Positions 55,697 through 64,000 of a stretch of DNA of 64,000 nt are shown here, piece after piece. The position numbers and the translations under genes were made by a program. The stretch is from contig NZ_FOBS01000002.1 of assembly GCF_900109885.1 (NCBI RefSeq), positions 62,001-126,000 on the forward strand. Reading direction: 5' to 3'. Below the pieces are notes generated by a model. The model did no database searches and had not been told where the DNA came from. It was given only the letters and a program-made list of their open reading frames with translations. The number at the start of each line of letters is the position of its first letter. Within the stretch, counting starts at the first letter, position 1. Source of the DNA: Syntrophus gentianae. Lineage in GTDB: Bacteria; Desulfobacterota; Syntrophia; Syntrophales; Syntrophaceae.

Positions 55697-57781
55697 TCAA
55701 ACCGAATGGAGCCAGGCCATCATCTCCGCCGGGTCCGTTGTGGGTTGCTGGCAGGAAAAATTCCGGCAGACATAGGCCGTCGACCGGCCATTGACCGGAG
55801 TCATCTCCCGCGCAAATTCCGCCACCCTCAAAAGGCTCTCCTTTCCTCCACCCTCCGGGGATAAGAGAACAACCGTGCGGGGAAGAAAAGTCCGGCGAAG
55901 TTCCCGCAGCATTTCGCGGGTATCCTTCCCTTCCGGGTTTCCGGCAATGACCACCTCGGCGGAAGGACCGGCCAGGAAATCCAGGGCAACCAGAAACTGG
56001 GAGTGGCCCGCAGGCAGGGAGCGGATAGAAGCGGCAAAGGCCTGCCCCGTCGCGACGGCCCGCTCTTCCAGTTCTCCCCGACCCGTCAGGCGGGCCAGGC
56101 GCAGCAGATTGAGCATGGCCACGGAATTTCCCGAGGGAATGGCCCCGTCGTAACTCTCCTTCTGGCGAACGAGCAACGGTTCGCCGTCTTCCGGAGTAAA
56201 ATAATACCCGCCGTTTTCCTTGTCCCAGAAAAAAGCCCTCAGCTCCTCTTCCAGGGAAAGGGCGGCCTCCAGAAGGGTGGCATCGAAGGTCGCCTCGTAG
56301 GCCTCGATCAGCCCCCAGAGAAGAAAGGCGTAATCGTCCAGGTTCGCCGGCATGGCCGCCTCACCGTCCCGCCAGCGATGGAGCAGGCGCCCCCGGGAAT
56401 CGCGCAGGTTCTCCAGGATAAAGGAGACGGCCTTGCGGACCGCCTGGAGGAAGACAGGGTCTTCGAAGACGAAAGCCGCCCGGGCCATCGCCGCAATCAT
56501 CAATCCATTCCAGTCAGTGAGGATCTTGTCGTCCCGAAGAGGTTTTATCCGCTGCCGGCGGTGCTGAAAAAGCTTCTCCCGCGCGGATTCCATCGCTGCC
56601 GAAAGGCGCTCCTCCGGAATGCCCAGTGTCGCCGCCAGATCCGCCGGCGGGTATGAACAGGAGAGAACCTGAGGTCGGCCGCCGGCCTGAAGGGCATAGA
56701 TCCGGATCAGCAAGTCGGCCTCCTCCGGTCCCAGGACCTGCCGCAGCTCTTCCGCCGTCCAGAGATAAAAGGCTCCCTCTTCTCCGGCGGTATCGGCATC
56801 CTCTGCCGAGTAGAAGCCGCCCTCCGGAGCGGTCATGTTCCTCAGCACGTAGGTCAGGATCTCCCGCGCCGTTTTTTCATAAAACGCCTGCCCCGTCGCC
56901 GAAAAGGCCTCGGTATAGGCCAGGGCCAGAAGGGCCTGATCGTAGAGCATCTTCTCGAAATGGGGGACGCGCCACTGGGCATCGGTGCTGTATCGATGAA
57001 AGCCGAAGCCGAGCGCATCATAGATCCCCCCCTGCCGCATCGCCGTCAGGGTTTTTTCCACCATCGCCAGGGCCTGGGAATCTCCCTGTCTCTGCCAGTA
57101 GCGCAGAAGAAAGAAGAGATGCTGAGCCATGGGGAACTTCGGGGCGTCTCCAAACCCGCCATAGCGGGAATCGAAGCGGCGGCACAGATCGTCATAGGCC
57201 TCCCGCAAAACCGTCTCCAGGGGAAGCTCCCCGCGACCGCCGGAATCCGGCCCCATCCCCTGCAGGGCCTTTTCAATCTCTTCGACGGATTCCAGCACTT
57301 TGCCCCGCTCCCTGCGCCAAACCTCGCCGAGTCCGGGGATCAGTGCAAGCATCCCCATCATCCCCGGCCGGCTTTCCCGGGGAATATACGTCGCAGCATA
57401 GAAAGGACGGCGCTCGGGAGTCATCACAATCGTCAACGGCCAGCCGCCGCCTCCGGTCAAGAGCTGGCAGACGGTCATGTAAAGCTTGTCGATATCGGGA
57501 CGCTCCTCCCGGTCCACCTTGATGGAAACGAAACGCTCATTGAGCAGCCGGGCGACCTCTTTGTCCTCGAACGACTCATGGGCCATCACATGGCACCAGT
57601 GGCAGGTGGAATAGCCGATGGACAGGAAAACCGGTTTGTCTTCCCGTCGGGCTTTTTCAAAGGCCTCCTCTCCCCAGGAATACCAGTCCACGGGATTGGC
57701 GGCATGCTGCAGCAGATAGGGACTCTTCTCGAATTGCAGGCGGTTCCGGAAGGAACTTTCCGGTACAGGCTGTTCTCCCAT
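55697..57781 (-). CDS. DUF255 / thioredoxin-fold protein (YyaL, spermatogenesis-associated protein 20 family)
   Basis: A 694-residue soluble protein. The N-terminal thioredoxin-like domain has [20 protein letters not shown] with Cys60 and Cys63, then a six-hairpin alpha/alpha toroid ([39 protein letters not shown]) and the C-terminal [15 protein letters not shown]. The physiological substrate is unknown; the family is often linked to redox or nucleotide-sugar metabolism by fold only. It lies 40 nt downstream of transketolase and may be cotranscribed with it. Confidence 0.92.
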   Translation of the reverse strand: MGEQPVPESSFRNRLQFEKSPYLLQHAANPVDWYSWGEEAFEKARREDKPVFLSIGYSTCHWCHVMAHESFEDKEVARLLNERFVSIKVDREERPDIDKLYMTVCQLLTGGGGWPLTIVMTPERRPFYAATYIPRESRPGMMGMLALIPGLGEVWRRERGKVLESVEEIEKALQGMGPDSGGRGELPLETVLREAYDDLCRRFDSRYGGFGDAPKFPMAQHLFFLLRYWQRQGDSQALAMVEKTLTAMRQGGIYDALGFGFHRYSTDAQWRVPHFEKMLYDQALLALAYTEAFSATGQAFYEKTAREILTYVLRNMTAPEGGFYSAEDADTAGEEGAFYLWTAEELRQVLGPEEADLLIRIYALQAGGRPQVLSCSYPPADLAATLGIPEERLSAAMESAREKLFQHRRQRIKPLRDDKILTDWNGLMIAAMARAAFVFEDPVFLQAVRKAVSFILENLRDSRGRLLHRWRDGEAAMPANLDDYAFLLWGLIEAYEATFDATLLEAALSLEEELRAFFWDKENGGYYFTPEDGEPLLVRQKESYDGAIPSGNSVAMLNLLRLARLTGRGELEERAVATGQAFAASIRSLPAGHSQFLVALDFLAGPSAEVVIAGNPEGKDTREMLRELRRTFLPRTVVLLSPEGGGKESLLRVAEFAREMTPVNGRSTAYVCRNFSCQQPTTDPAEMMAWLHSV

Positions 57782-57821
57782 GGTCTTGCTCCTTAATTTT
57801 CAGACAAAGGGGCTGTTTCCA

Positions 57822-59891
57822 TTAAGACAGGACGCCGGCATGCAAGAGCGCTTTGGCCGCTTTCATCACATTGTCGACGGTCATGCCGAATTTTTCGACG
57901 AGGACTTTGGCCGGTGCGCTGGCTCCGAAACCGTCCATTCCGATCACGGTTCCATCCAGCCCGACGTAGTGTTCCCAACCCAGCTTGATGCCCGCTTCCA
58001 CGGCGACCCGCACACGAACGGCCGATGGCAGCACAGCTTCCCGGTAGGCGGCCGGCTGGCGGTCAAAAAGTTCCCAACTGGGCAGCGAGACCACCCGCAC
58101 CGCAATGCCTTCCGCGGCCAGACGCTTTCCGGCCTCGAGGACCAGAGGAACTTCGGAACCCGTCCCAATCAGAAGAACCTCCGGGATTCCTTCTCCTGAC
58201 TCCCAGAGGATATAGCCGCCCTTCTGCAAACCCTTTGCAGGGGCCAGCTTTTTTTGATCCAGCACGGGCAGATTCTGGCGCGAAAAGATCAGGGCCGTCG
58301 GACCTTCCGAATTGCTGAGTGCCTCCCGCCAGGCTTCCACGGTTTCATGGGCATCGGCGGGACGGATCACGGTGAGGTTGGGAACGGCCCGCAGGTTCAT
58401 GACCTGTTCGATCGGCTGATGGGTCGGACCATCCTCGCCCAGGCCGATGCTGTCATGGGTAAAGACATAGATGACCCGCAGACCCATGAGGGCGGAAAGG
58501 CGCATGGGCGGCCGCATGTAATCGGCAAAGGTCAGAAAGGTGGCCGTATAGGGAACGACGCCCCCGTGGAGGGCCATCCCCACGGCAATGGAACCCATGG
58601 CATGCTCACGGACGCCGTAATGGACATTGCGGCCTTCATAGCCCCACGATCCGCCAACCCGGCCCTGCACACCCTCCGGAGACAATCCGGGGCGCTGAAA
58701 ATCCCCCAGCCCCTTGAGCCAGGTGAAGCAGGATGGATTGAGATCCGCCGATCCTCCCATCAGTTCCGGAATACAAGGGGCAAGGGCCTGCATCACCGTT
58801 TCCCCGACCTTGCGGGTCGCCACATCGGCAGCCCCATCTTCGTAGACGGGCAGCGCCTTTTCCCAGTCGTCCGGCAGTTGGCCTGCCATCACCCGGCGCA
58901 ACTCCGCCGCGAGTTCCGGATACTGACGGCCATAATGTTCAAAATTCTGAAGCCATTGCGCCTCTCTGACTTTTCCCTGCTCGGCTGCCGAACGGTAAAA
59001 ATCCGTAACTTCCCCGGGTACGAAGAAGGTCGGCTCCAACGGCCAGCCCAGATTTTCCTTGGCCGCATTCAGTTCATCCTGGCCCAGGGGAGAACCGTGG
59101 GAATCCGCGGTTCCCTGTTTGTGAGGAGCGCCGTAGCCGATGGTCGTCTGCACGAAGAGGATCGAGGGCCTCGTCACGTCCGCCCGCGCCTGCTGCAGGG
59201 CCGCATCAATGGCCGCCGGGCGGTTGCCCTCGGGAACCCGCAGCACCTGCCAGCCATAGGCTTCATAACGCTTGCCCACATCTTCCGTAAAAGCCAGCCC
59301 CGTTGATCCGGCAAGAGAGACCCGGTTGTCATCATAAAGTACGATGAGCTTGCCTAACCCCAGATGCCCGGCCAGGGAACAGGCCTCCGCCGTGACCCCT
59401 TCCATGAGGTCGCCGTCACTGGCCATGACATAGGTGAAGTGATTGATGACCTCGCTGTCGGGGCGATTGAAGCGGGCCGCCAGATGGGCTTCGGCGATCG
59501 CCATCCCCACGGCATTGCTCAGGCCCTGCCCAAGGGGGCCCGTGGTCACTTCCACGCCCGGTGCACAGCGATATTCGGGATGGCCCGGCGTCCGGCTTTC
59601 CCATTGGCGGAAGACCTTCAGATCATCCAGGGAAAGGTCGTATCCGGTCAGGTGAAGCATGACGTAAAGAAGCATGGAGGCGTGCCCTGCGGAGAGGACA
59701 AAACGGTCCCGGTCGATCCACTGTGGATTGGCGGGATTATGCTTCAGGTGAGAAGCCCAGAGGGTATGGGCGGTGGCAGCAGCCCCCATCGGCATTCCGG
59801 GGTGCCCAGACTTCGCCTTTTCCACGGCATCCGCGGCTAAAAAACGAATGGTATTGATACACTTTACTTCCAAATCATTTGTTTTCGACAT
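57822..59891 (-). CDS. tkt: Transketolase
   Basis: Thiamine-diphosphate enzyme moving two-carbon ketol units in the non-oxidative pentose phosphate pathway, 689 residues, the full-length type. It has [19 protein letters not shown], the ThDP-binding GDGDLMEG-type block ([20 protein letters not shown]), [20 protein letters not shown] and the pyrimidine domain ([20 protein letters not shown]). GGAGATAGGA lies upstream of the ATG. A decayed glucokinase gene lies 381 nt upstream. Confidence 0.97.
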   Translation of the reverse strand: MSKTNDLEVKCINTIRFLAADAVEKAKSGHPGMPMGAAATAHTLWASHLKHNPANPQWIDRDRFVLSAGHASMLLYVMLHLTGYDLSLDDLKVFRQWESRTPGHPEYRCAPGVEVTTGPLGQGLSNAVGMAIAEAHLAARFNRPDSEVINHFTYVMASDGDLMEGVTAEACSLAGHLGLGKLIVLYDDNRVSLAGSTGLAFTEDVGKRYEAYGWQVLRVPEGNRPAAIDAALQQARADVTRPSILFVQTTIGYGAPHKQGTADSHGSPLGQDELNAAKENLGWPLEPTFFVPGEVTDFYRSAAEQGKVREAQWLQNFEHYGRQYPELAAELRRVMAGQLPDDWEKALPVYEDGAADVATRKVGETVMQALAPCIPELMGGSADLNPSCFTWLKGLGDFQRPGLSPEGVQGRVGGSWGYEGRNVHYGVREHAMGSIAVGMALHGGVVPYTATFLTFADYMRPPMRLSALMGLRVIYVFTHDSIGLGEDGPTHQPIEQVMNLRAVPNLTVIRPADAHETVEAWREALSNSEGPTALIFSRQNLPVLDQKKLAPAKGLQKGGYILWESGEGIPEVLLIGTGSEVPLVLEAGKRLAAEGIAVRVVSLPSWELFDRQPAAYREAVLPSAVRVRVAVEAGIKLGWEHYVGLDGTVIGMDGFGASAPAKVLVEKFGMTVDNVMKAAKALLHAGVLS

Positions 59892-60272
59892 GAGGTTTCC
59901 TATCTCCTTCAGATATTCCAGATCTTGTCATGCCAATTCCATCGTTCAAAGCGTACATCTTATTCCGTAACCGAGTCTTCGCCGATCTGCCGCTTTGCCT
60001 GTCCTCCGACCAGGAACTGGAATGACGAATTGCTCGTCGATCCTTGACTTTTACCCCTGCGCTTATACTCCAACCTCGCGTCTTAGACAAGCACATTAGT
60101 TCCTGAATTTTGAATAGAGTTCAAATTATCGCATTCTTGAAATTCTTATTCAATATCCATTAATTATGATTGCACAACAGGGGATAATCTAGGAAATATG
60201 TGCGATAAATTGACGTTTATTGAATGCAAGCACAGAGAAGAATGAAAAGAAGGGAAGAGTCAGGACTTGATT
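59892..60272. other. 381-nt intergenic region upstream of transketolase
   Basis: Between the glucokinase remnant and tkt. No coding region with family similarity on either strand; only the tkt ribosome-binding site is recognised. AT-rich stretch at about 60100-60240 may carry the tkt promoter, which I could not pin down. Confidence 0.5.
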
Positions 60273-60583
60273 TTAAGGGCTGCTTTTTTCGGTCGAATTC
60301 CGACAGAAAACTGCAGCCCCCAGCAGGGCCTGTCCTTCAGATCCGGTAGGCGCAAAATCCACATGTACCCCTTCTGACGGATAGGCCTGATAATCTCCCC
60401 CGGTCCGAACCAGGAATGCTTCTCCCAGTCCGGTACCGGGGGCAAGGACCACTCAAACACCCGTCGGATCAGGACAACCGGCATTCAGAACGCAGAGATC
60501 CTCAGGTTTGAGATGGGGAACAGCCCAGCCGGGTGTTTTGTCCCTCCGATATCGCCGGCAAGCAGCAAGGCCGATTCGCCCAT
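60273..60583 (-). pseudogene. Decayed glucokinase (glk) fragment
   Basis: Frame 1 begins at ATG 60583 and reads MGESALLLAGDIGGTK, the N-terminal sugar-kinase motif, then stops at TGA after about 32 codons. A second frame gives PHLKPEDLCVLNAGCPDPTG, an in-frame TGA, then VLAPGTGLGEAFLVRTGGDY, QAYPSEGVHVDFAPTGSEGQ and ends at TAA. These align in order with N-terminal residues 1-25 and about 110-170 of bacterial glucokinase, so roughly 90 internal residues and the whole C-terminal half are missing, with a frameshift and a stop. Glycine to valine in GGHVDFAP adds to the decay. It cannot make an active enzyme. Confidence 0.85.
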
Positions 60584-60609
60584 CACGATGTTCCCTTTTC
60601 CTTACTTTG

Positions 60610-60939
60610 TTATTTTTTCAGCAGCTGCTTCTCCATCCAGTCCATATATTCTGTGCTGCCTCCGATAATCGGTGTGATGATAAATTCCGAAACCACATAG
60701 GAAGTGAGGTCGCGAATCACCTTTTCCACATCCCCACAAAGATTTTTCCTTGTTTTGATAATGATCCGCCATTCCTCTTCCGTTTCAATCTGTCCCTCCC
60801 ATCGGTAGACGCTGGTCATAGGAGAAATCTGGACACAGGCGGCAAGTTTCTTCTCAACGAGCGCTTTGGCAACCGTCCTGCCATCAATACCTTCCTTTTC
60901 CCTGTTTACCGTCGTGAACACCTGCACATACTCTTCCAT
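60610..60939 (-). CDS. cutA: CutA1-type divalent cation tolerance protein
   Basis: A 109-residue trimeric ferredoxin-like protein. The segments VQVFTTVNREKEGIDGRTVA, LAACVQISPMTSVYRWEG and SEFIITPIIGGSTEYMDWME are typical. The role in copper tolerance is from E. coli and is debated. It lies 26 nt upstream of the glucokinase remnant and 198 nt downstream of the TrmH-type gene. Confidence 0.93.
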   Translation of the reverse strand: MEEYVQVFTTVNREKEGIDGRTVAKALVEKKLAACVQISPMTSVYRWEGQIETEEEWRIIIKTRKNLCGDVEKVIRDLTSYVVSEFIITPIIGGSTEYMDWMEKQLLKK

Positions 60940-61137
60940 AGTTCTTCCTCCCTTTCTGAGATTGTTCGTCTCCTTTTTCCAGGAACAGATAACCGTTGAT
61001 TACCACCCATAGAGATCACCGAACTCCGCAGTTTTCCTCCGATACTGGACCTACAAGGGAATCGAAAATCTCCACCCGGCTGCTCAAAAAACGTCTACCC
61101 ATTTGAGCATCCCGATATCCAAACGTCATCCTCCTTT

Positions 61138-61968
61138 TCACCCATCCTGAGAAAGAGCATTGACGTGGACGCACTCATACATCAGAATCGCCGCGGCTTG
61201 CGGCAGACTGAGGGATTCCCCTCCCCCAACCCTGGGAATATGCCACTGTTCATCGGTCCTGCGCAGCAGGGAATCCGGTAATCCATGGCTTTCACTCCCC
61301 AGAAGCAATGCCGTATTTTTCCTGCAGGGATGAGGACGATCTCCCCCCTGGACCGAAGTTCCCACCAACTGATAACGCCCTTTAAGTTGCAGCAAAACCT
61401 CGGACAGATCCACTTCCGAAAGACAGGAAATATGAAAGAGGCTTCCCATCGCCGCCCGAATCACCTTCGGGTTTAACGGAGAGACAGATCCTCTGCTCAG
61501 AATAATATTTGAAAAACCAAACCAGTGGGCCGTACGGATAATCGTCCCCAGATTCCCCGGATTATTGATCTCCGAGAGCAGCAACAGCGGCCCCTCTTCT
61601 TTGAGGATCAAATCGGACTGCGGTTTTTCCAGCGGCGCAATTCCCACGGCCATGATCCCTTCCGGGGCGGCGTCCTGAGTCAGAGTGCCCCACTCCCTGA
61701 TTGAAAGACCGTAACAAGGCAGGTTTGCCGGCAGCCCCTTCAGGAAGGCGATCCATCGCTCCTCCTTGTCTTCCCGAACCAGAAGTGCTTGAACTTTCCA
61801 GGCACTATCGAGGAGATTCGATACAATCTTATAGCCCTCCGCCAGGAAAAGACCGGTTTCCTTCCGGACCTTTCCCCTGTCCAGACGGCTCCATAGCCGA
61901 AGTTGCGCCTTTGATGGATCTTTAAGTCCGGGAAACAGCTCTGTATTTATCTGCTTCAGCTCAGTCAT
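61138..61968 (-). CDS. TrmH/SpoU family RNA 2'-O-methyltransferase
   Basis: A 276-residue SPOUT methyltransferase with an N-terminal substrate-binding domain (GLFLAEGYKIVSNLL). The catalytic knot motifs are EINNPGNLGTIIRTAHWFGF, LLLGSESHGLPDSLL and SLSLPQAAAILMYE. The target nucleotide, rRNA or tRNA, is not determined. The ATG at 61966-61968 is preferred because a TATAAT hexamer lies 10 nt upstream of it, which would make a nearly leaderless mRNA; the frame is open 7 codons further. Confidence 0.88.
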   Translation of the reverse strand: MTELKQINTELFPGLKDPSKAQLRLWSRLDRGKVRKETGLFLAEGYKIVSNLLDSAWKVQALLVREDKEERWIAFLKGLPANLPCYGLSIREWGTLTQDAAPEGIMAVGIAPLEKPQSDLILKEEGPLLLLSEINNPGNLGTIIRTAHWFGFSNIILSRGSVSPLNPKVIRAAMGSLFHISCLSEVDLSEVLLQLKGRYQLVGTSVQGGDRPHPCRKNTALLLGSESHGLPDSLLRRTDEQWHIPRVGGGESLSLPQAAAILMYECVHVNALSQDG

Positions 61969-61977
61969 CACAACTAT

Positions 61978-61983
61978 ATTATA
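61978..61983 (-). promoter_or_regulatory. Possible -10 box of the TrmH-type gene
   Basis: A perfect TATAAT on the minus strand at 61978-61983. Transcription from it would start about 2-3 nt before the chosen ATG, giving a leaderless mRNA. The matching -35 is poor. Confidence 0.3.
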
Positions 61984-62070
61984 CATCAAAAAAAACTTAA
62001 TGAATACACAAGAATGCTTTTTCTCAAGACACTATGATTACCCGTAGTTCAGTATAAATATCAAATAGTT

Positions 62071-62090
62071 GCGGCAAACAGCCGCTTTTT
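62071..62090 (+). terminator. Small terminator-like hairpin, plus strand
   Basis: GCGGC-AAACA-GCCGC (62071-62085) followed by TTTTT. Only 5 bp of stem but GC-rich. There is no plus-strand gene within the preceding kilobases, which raises the possibility of a small RNA ending here. Confidence 0.4.
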
Positions 62091-62184
62091 CGTTTTTCTT
62101 TGGTTAATTCAATACCTTACGTAGTCTGTAAACATACTCGTGTTCCGTTTCGAGCAGCTTCCTTTTTTCAATTTCTCAGCAAAT

Positions 62185-62223
62185 AAAAAAGCCAGCCCGG
62201 TTTTGCCCTGTGGCTGGCTTTTT
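62185..62223 (-). terminator. Bidirectional rho-independent terminator
   Basis: AAAAAAGCCAGCC and GGCTGGCTTTTT pair across a 14-nt loop, with T tracts on both strands. It lies 77 nt after the stop of the cytidylate-kinase-like gene and should end that transcript. Confidence 0.88.
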
Positions 62224-62299
62224 ATGAAGAATATCAAGATTTTTTCTAATCTAGTTCAAGGGATCGCTCACATGGTTCTCTTCATCCACGACTCTCTAC

Positions 62300-63124
62300 C
62301 TAGATCCCCCGGAAAGGCCATGAGCCGCGATAGTGAAGGTTGCATTTTATCGGAATGTTTCCGGCCATTTTCATAATCTCTTGTTCAATAAGCTTATGCT
62401 GCTCCGGATTGCGCACCACCCCACTAACCACCAGGACTTCATCTTCCATTTCTATTTCCAGGGTGGGGACAAGAAAGCCGGGGGAGGTCATGATCTTTAC
62501 CTTGATCCGGGTGGCCAGGGCTTTCATATCCAAAAGTTTCTGGGATTCTAGCGAATAAGCCTTCTCCCTTTCCAGAAGATCGTTTTTCAGGCTGCCGGCA
62601 ATGGCATCCCAATCTTTCCTGCTCGTATCAACGACCCGGTCATATTCCGTGGGATCCGTCCAGTTGGCGCCCTCGACCTGCTGGATCGTCACCGCCATCT
62701 CACGATCCGCCTTTCTCGCCATCATGGCCGCGATTTGCAGGCTCACCTCTTCCCGCTGCACAATTCGCTGCACCCTGGCTTCAAAAGGTGCGGTCATGAA
62801 TACTCTCAGGGCATGGGGGATGTTTCTCAACAGAACATTGCCGCCCCGGGTCATCACCACAACATTGTTTCTCAGAGAATACTTCAAGATGATACTCTGA
62901 CTGAAGGCGGCAAAGGCCAGGAAGGACCAGTCCGTCTGTTCCCATAATCCGGGGACGCCTTTACTGACTTCTTCAGCTATTCTCTTAAGTTCTCCCCCCG
63001 CCTTTTCCGCCTCTTCAAAGATCCTGTGCAGAGGGATGTATTCGTATCCCAGAAGGCTTGCAACAGCATGCCCGATTACCCCACCACCGCTCCCATACTG
63101 TTTGGTAATCGTCAGGATTGCCAT
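62300..63124 (-). CDS. Cytidylate-kinase-like protein with C-terminal BON-like domain
   Basis: A 274-residue protein from the ATG at 63122-63124 (MAILTITKQYGSGGGVIGHA) with GGAAGGA upstream; the frame is open 5 codons further. Residues 1-195 look like the cytidylate-kinase-like P-loop family (GSGGGVIG at 11-18, VVMTRGGNVLL, ALRVFMTAPFEARVQRIVQR, YDRVVDTSRKDW). Residues about 203-266 (RIKVKIMTSPGFLVPTLEIE, LVVSGVVRNPEQHKLIEQEI) resemble a BON domain, usually found in exported membrane-associated proteins, but there is no signal peptide. Substrate unknown. Confidence 0.82.
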   Translation of the reverse strand: MAILTITKQYGSGGGVIGHAVASLLGYEYIPLHRIFEEAEKAGGELKRIAEEVSKGVPGLWEQTDWSFLAFAAFSQSIILKYSLRNNVVVMTRGGNVLLRNIPHALRVFMTAPFEARVQRIVQREEVSLQIAAMMARKADREMAVTIQQVEGANWTDPTEYDRVVDTSRKDWDAIAGSLKNDLLEREKAYSLESQKLLDMKALATRIKVKIMTSPGFLVPTLEIEMEDEVLVVSGVVRNPEQHKLIEQEIMKMAGNIPIKCNLHYRGSWPFRGI

Positions 63125-63294
63125 AGGTCCTTCCTTCAAATCTGTTTTCCTTCAGACGTTAACGCCATCTTCCTCTTTACATCAATGAAAGAGGACCTCA
63201 CGTTCATATCCCATTCAGATTCCGGCACTTCACAGAATATCTATCCCGATGGATCTGCGTTTTCATGCACAGGTTCGAAGACCTTCTTTCCGGA

Positions 63295-64000
63295 TCAGGA
63301 GCGATGAATTTCCCCGGATTTCTCCGCCTGGGCGATTTTCCTTTTCTGCAGGAATTTCCCCACTGCGACTACACCCACAATGCAGACAATCTGGACAGCA
63401 TATTCCATCACAGCGTTGGGATGCAGCAACTCTTCGACAGCGGGATCCGTGATCATCATCTCACCGCCGACCCGACCGAGAATGGCCGCGCCAATGACGA
63501 TGATGATGGGATACTTGTCCATCAGGGTGGAAATGAGGTTGCTGGTAAAGATGATGATGGGGATACTTAAGCCCAATCCGAACAGCAACAGGAACATATT
63601 TCCCCCGGCAGCTCCGGCAACCCCCAGGACATTATCCAGCGACATGGTCAGATCGGCAATGATGATAATCTTGATTGCCTGCGCCAGGGTCGCGGTTGAT
63701 TCCCCTCCCTCTCCTTCCTCTTCACCGAGGAACAGCTTGGTGGCGATCCAGAGGATCAGGGCGCCGCCGATCAGCTTGAGATAGGGTACGTTCAGCAGCA
63801 TGGCAACGAAGAAAGTCAGGATAATCCTGAGGATAACGGCAGCCGCCGTTCCGAAAATAATGCCTTTTTGCCGCTGCTCCTTGTTCAGTCCGCGAACCGC
63901 CATGGCAATGAGCACAGCGTTGTCGCCGGACAGGATGATGTTGATAAAAACGATGTTCAACATCGCCAGTAAAAAGGGCATGGTCCATTCAATGTGAAAC
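63295..64000 (-). CDS. TerC family integral membrane protein, 5' end cut by the window
   Basis: A polytopic membrane protein, at least 234 residues. The first internal ATG is at 63979-63981 but the frame stays open to the window edge (FHIEWTMPFLLAMLNIVF), and relatives have a few more N-terminal residues, so the true start is probably outside. TerC hallmarks are NIILSGDNAVLIAMAVRGL and DLTMSLDNVLGVAGAAGGN, each with the conserved Asp in a membrane helix. About seven spans. The family includes manganese exporters and tellurium-resistance proteins; the ion is not known here. Confidence 0.92.
   Translation of the reverse strand, partial: FHIEWTMPFLLAMLNIVFINIILSGDNAVLIAMAVRGLNKEQRQKGIIFGTAAAVILRIILTFFVAMLLNVPYLKLIGGALILWIATKLFLGEEEGEGGESTATLAQAIKIIIIADLTMSLDNVLGVAGAAGGNMFLLLFGLGLSIPIIIFTSNLISTLMDKYPIIIVIGAAILGRVGGEMMITDPAVEELLHPNAVMEYAVQIVCIVGVVAVGKFLQKRKIAQAEKSGEIHRS

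Larger units (their letters stand above)
61990..62299. other. 310-nt intergenic region with two terminator-like hairpins
   Basis: No gene seen. It contains a plus-strand hairpin with a T tract (62071-62090) and a larger bidirectional one (62185-62223), both listed. The former has no obvious plus-strand gene upstream. Confidence 0.6.

Noticed and set aside
56626-57522. 298-codon Arg/Pro/Ser-rich plus-strand frame opposite the DUF255 gene
   Set aside because: Composition typical of an antisense frame in GC-rich coding DNA.
58254-59306. 350-codon plus-strand open frame opposite tkt
   Set aside because: Antisense of transketolase without recognisable motifs.
60260-60484. 74-codon minus-strand open frame as a new small gene
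   Set aside because: The same stretch carries glucokinase motifs in another frame, so this frame is a by-product of the pseudogene.
61082-61108. GCTCAAA...TTTGAGC hairpin after the TrmH-type gene as a terminator
   Set aside because: Seven base pairs without a following T tract on the relevant strand; too weak to call.
1-64000. CRISPR arrays, prophage genes, transposases, rRNA operon, replication origin
   Set aside because: No regularly spaced direct repeats, integrases, DnaA-box clusters or rRNA sequences were seen in reading the window.

Overview
The window reads as a chromosomal segment of a Gram-negative, Deltaproteobacteria-type (Desulfobacterota) anaerobe. The content fits the Syntrophus/Syntrophales group best: an Mla lipid-transport operon, a heptose kinase, a GctAB-like CoA-transferase pair, a multi-PAS/GAF protein with a LuxR-type HTH, and a DUF4416-yicC-gmk-rpoZ cluster. 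That placement is inference from gene content and order; there is no rRNA gene to test it. I see no phage, insertion sequence, CRISPR array or replication origin.

Region 1 (1-21.2 kb, all minus strand) is one uninterrupted information-processing block. In transcription order it runs tRNA-Thr(UGU), Tyr, Gly, Thr(GGU), rpmG, tRNA-Trp, secE, nusG, rplK, rplA, an L10 leader RNA, rplJ, rplL, rpoB, rpoC, rpsL, rpsG, tuf, rpsJ and the S10/spc ribosomal genes down to a truncated rplE at the window edge. Two genes usually found here are absent: fusA between rpsG and tuf, and a second tuf between tRNA-Thr and rpmG. rpmG is only 49 codons.

Region 2 (21.2-32.5 kb) is mostly minus strand. It holds the AMMECR1-like and Memo-like AmmeMemoRadiSam proteins, a 769-residue fusion of cysteine synthase with a divergent cysteinyl-tRNA synthetase, a DUF1178 zinc-ribbon protein, a solitary tRNA-Pro(CGG) (plus strand), a lone pilC/gspF, then the housekeeping run rfaE1, DUF4416, yicC, gmk, rpoZ, pyrF, rlmB.

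Region 3 (32.6-37.9 kb, plus strand) carries plsC-ftsK-rimO as a tight operon, followed by an intergenic region with a perfect 12-bp inverted repeat and a small DUF3135-like gene.

Region 4 (37.8-43.1 kb, minus strand) is an mlaE-F-D-C-A operon with a beta-barrel gene appended. Its MlaF ATPase has an extra C-terminal domain that resembles a degenerate GGDEF domain (NSQEF in place of GGDEF).

Region 5 (43.1-55.7 kb) has a lipoprotein MsrA-MsrB fusion, a LamG protein with a VPLPA-CTERM sorting tail, a polyprenyl diphosphate synthase, a bifunctional NAD(P)HX repair enzyme, a small membrane-anchored protein, the CoA-transferase pair, and two large PAS-type signalling proteins on opposite strands. 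Two copies of a structured intergenic repeat lie at about 43.15 and 46.8 kb.

Region 6 (55.7-64 kb, minus strand) has a DUF255 thioredoxin-fold protein, transketolase, a decayed glucokinase pseudogene, cutA, a TrmH-type methyltransferase, a cytidylate-kinase-like protein with a BON-like tail, and the start-truncated end of a TerC membrane protein.

The strongest candidates for undescribed biology are the MlaF/GGDEF-like fusion, the CysK/CysS fusion with altered active-site motifs, the kinase/BON-like fusion, and the dispersed repeat.
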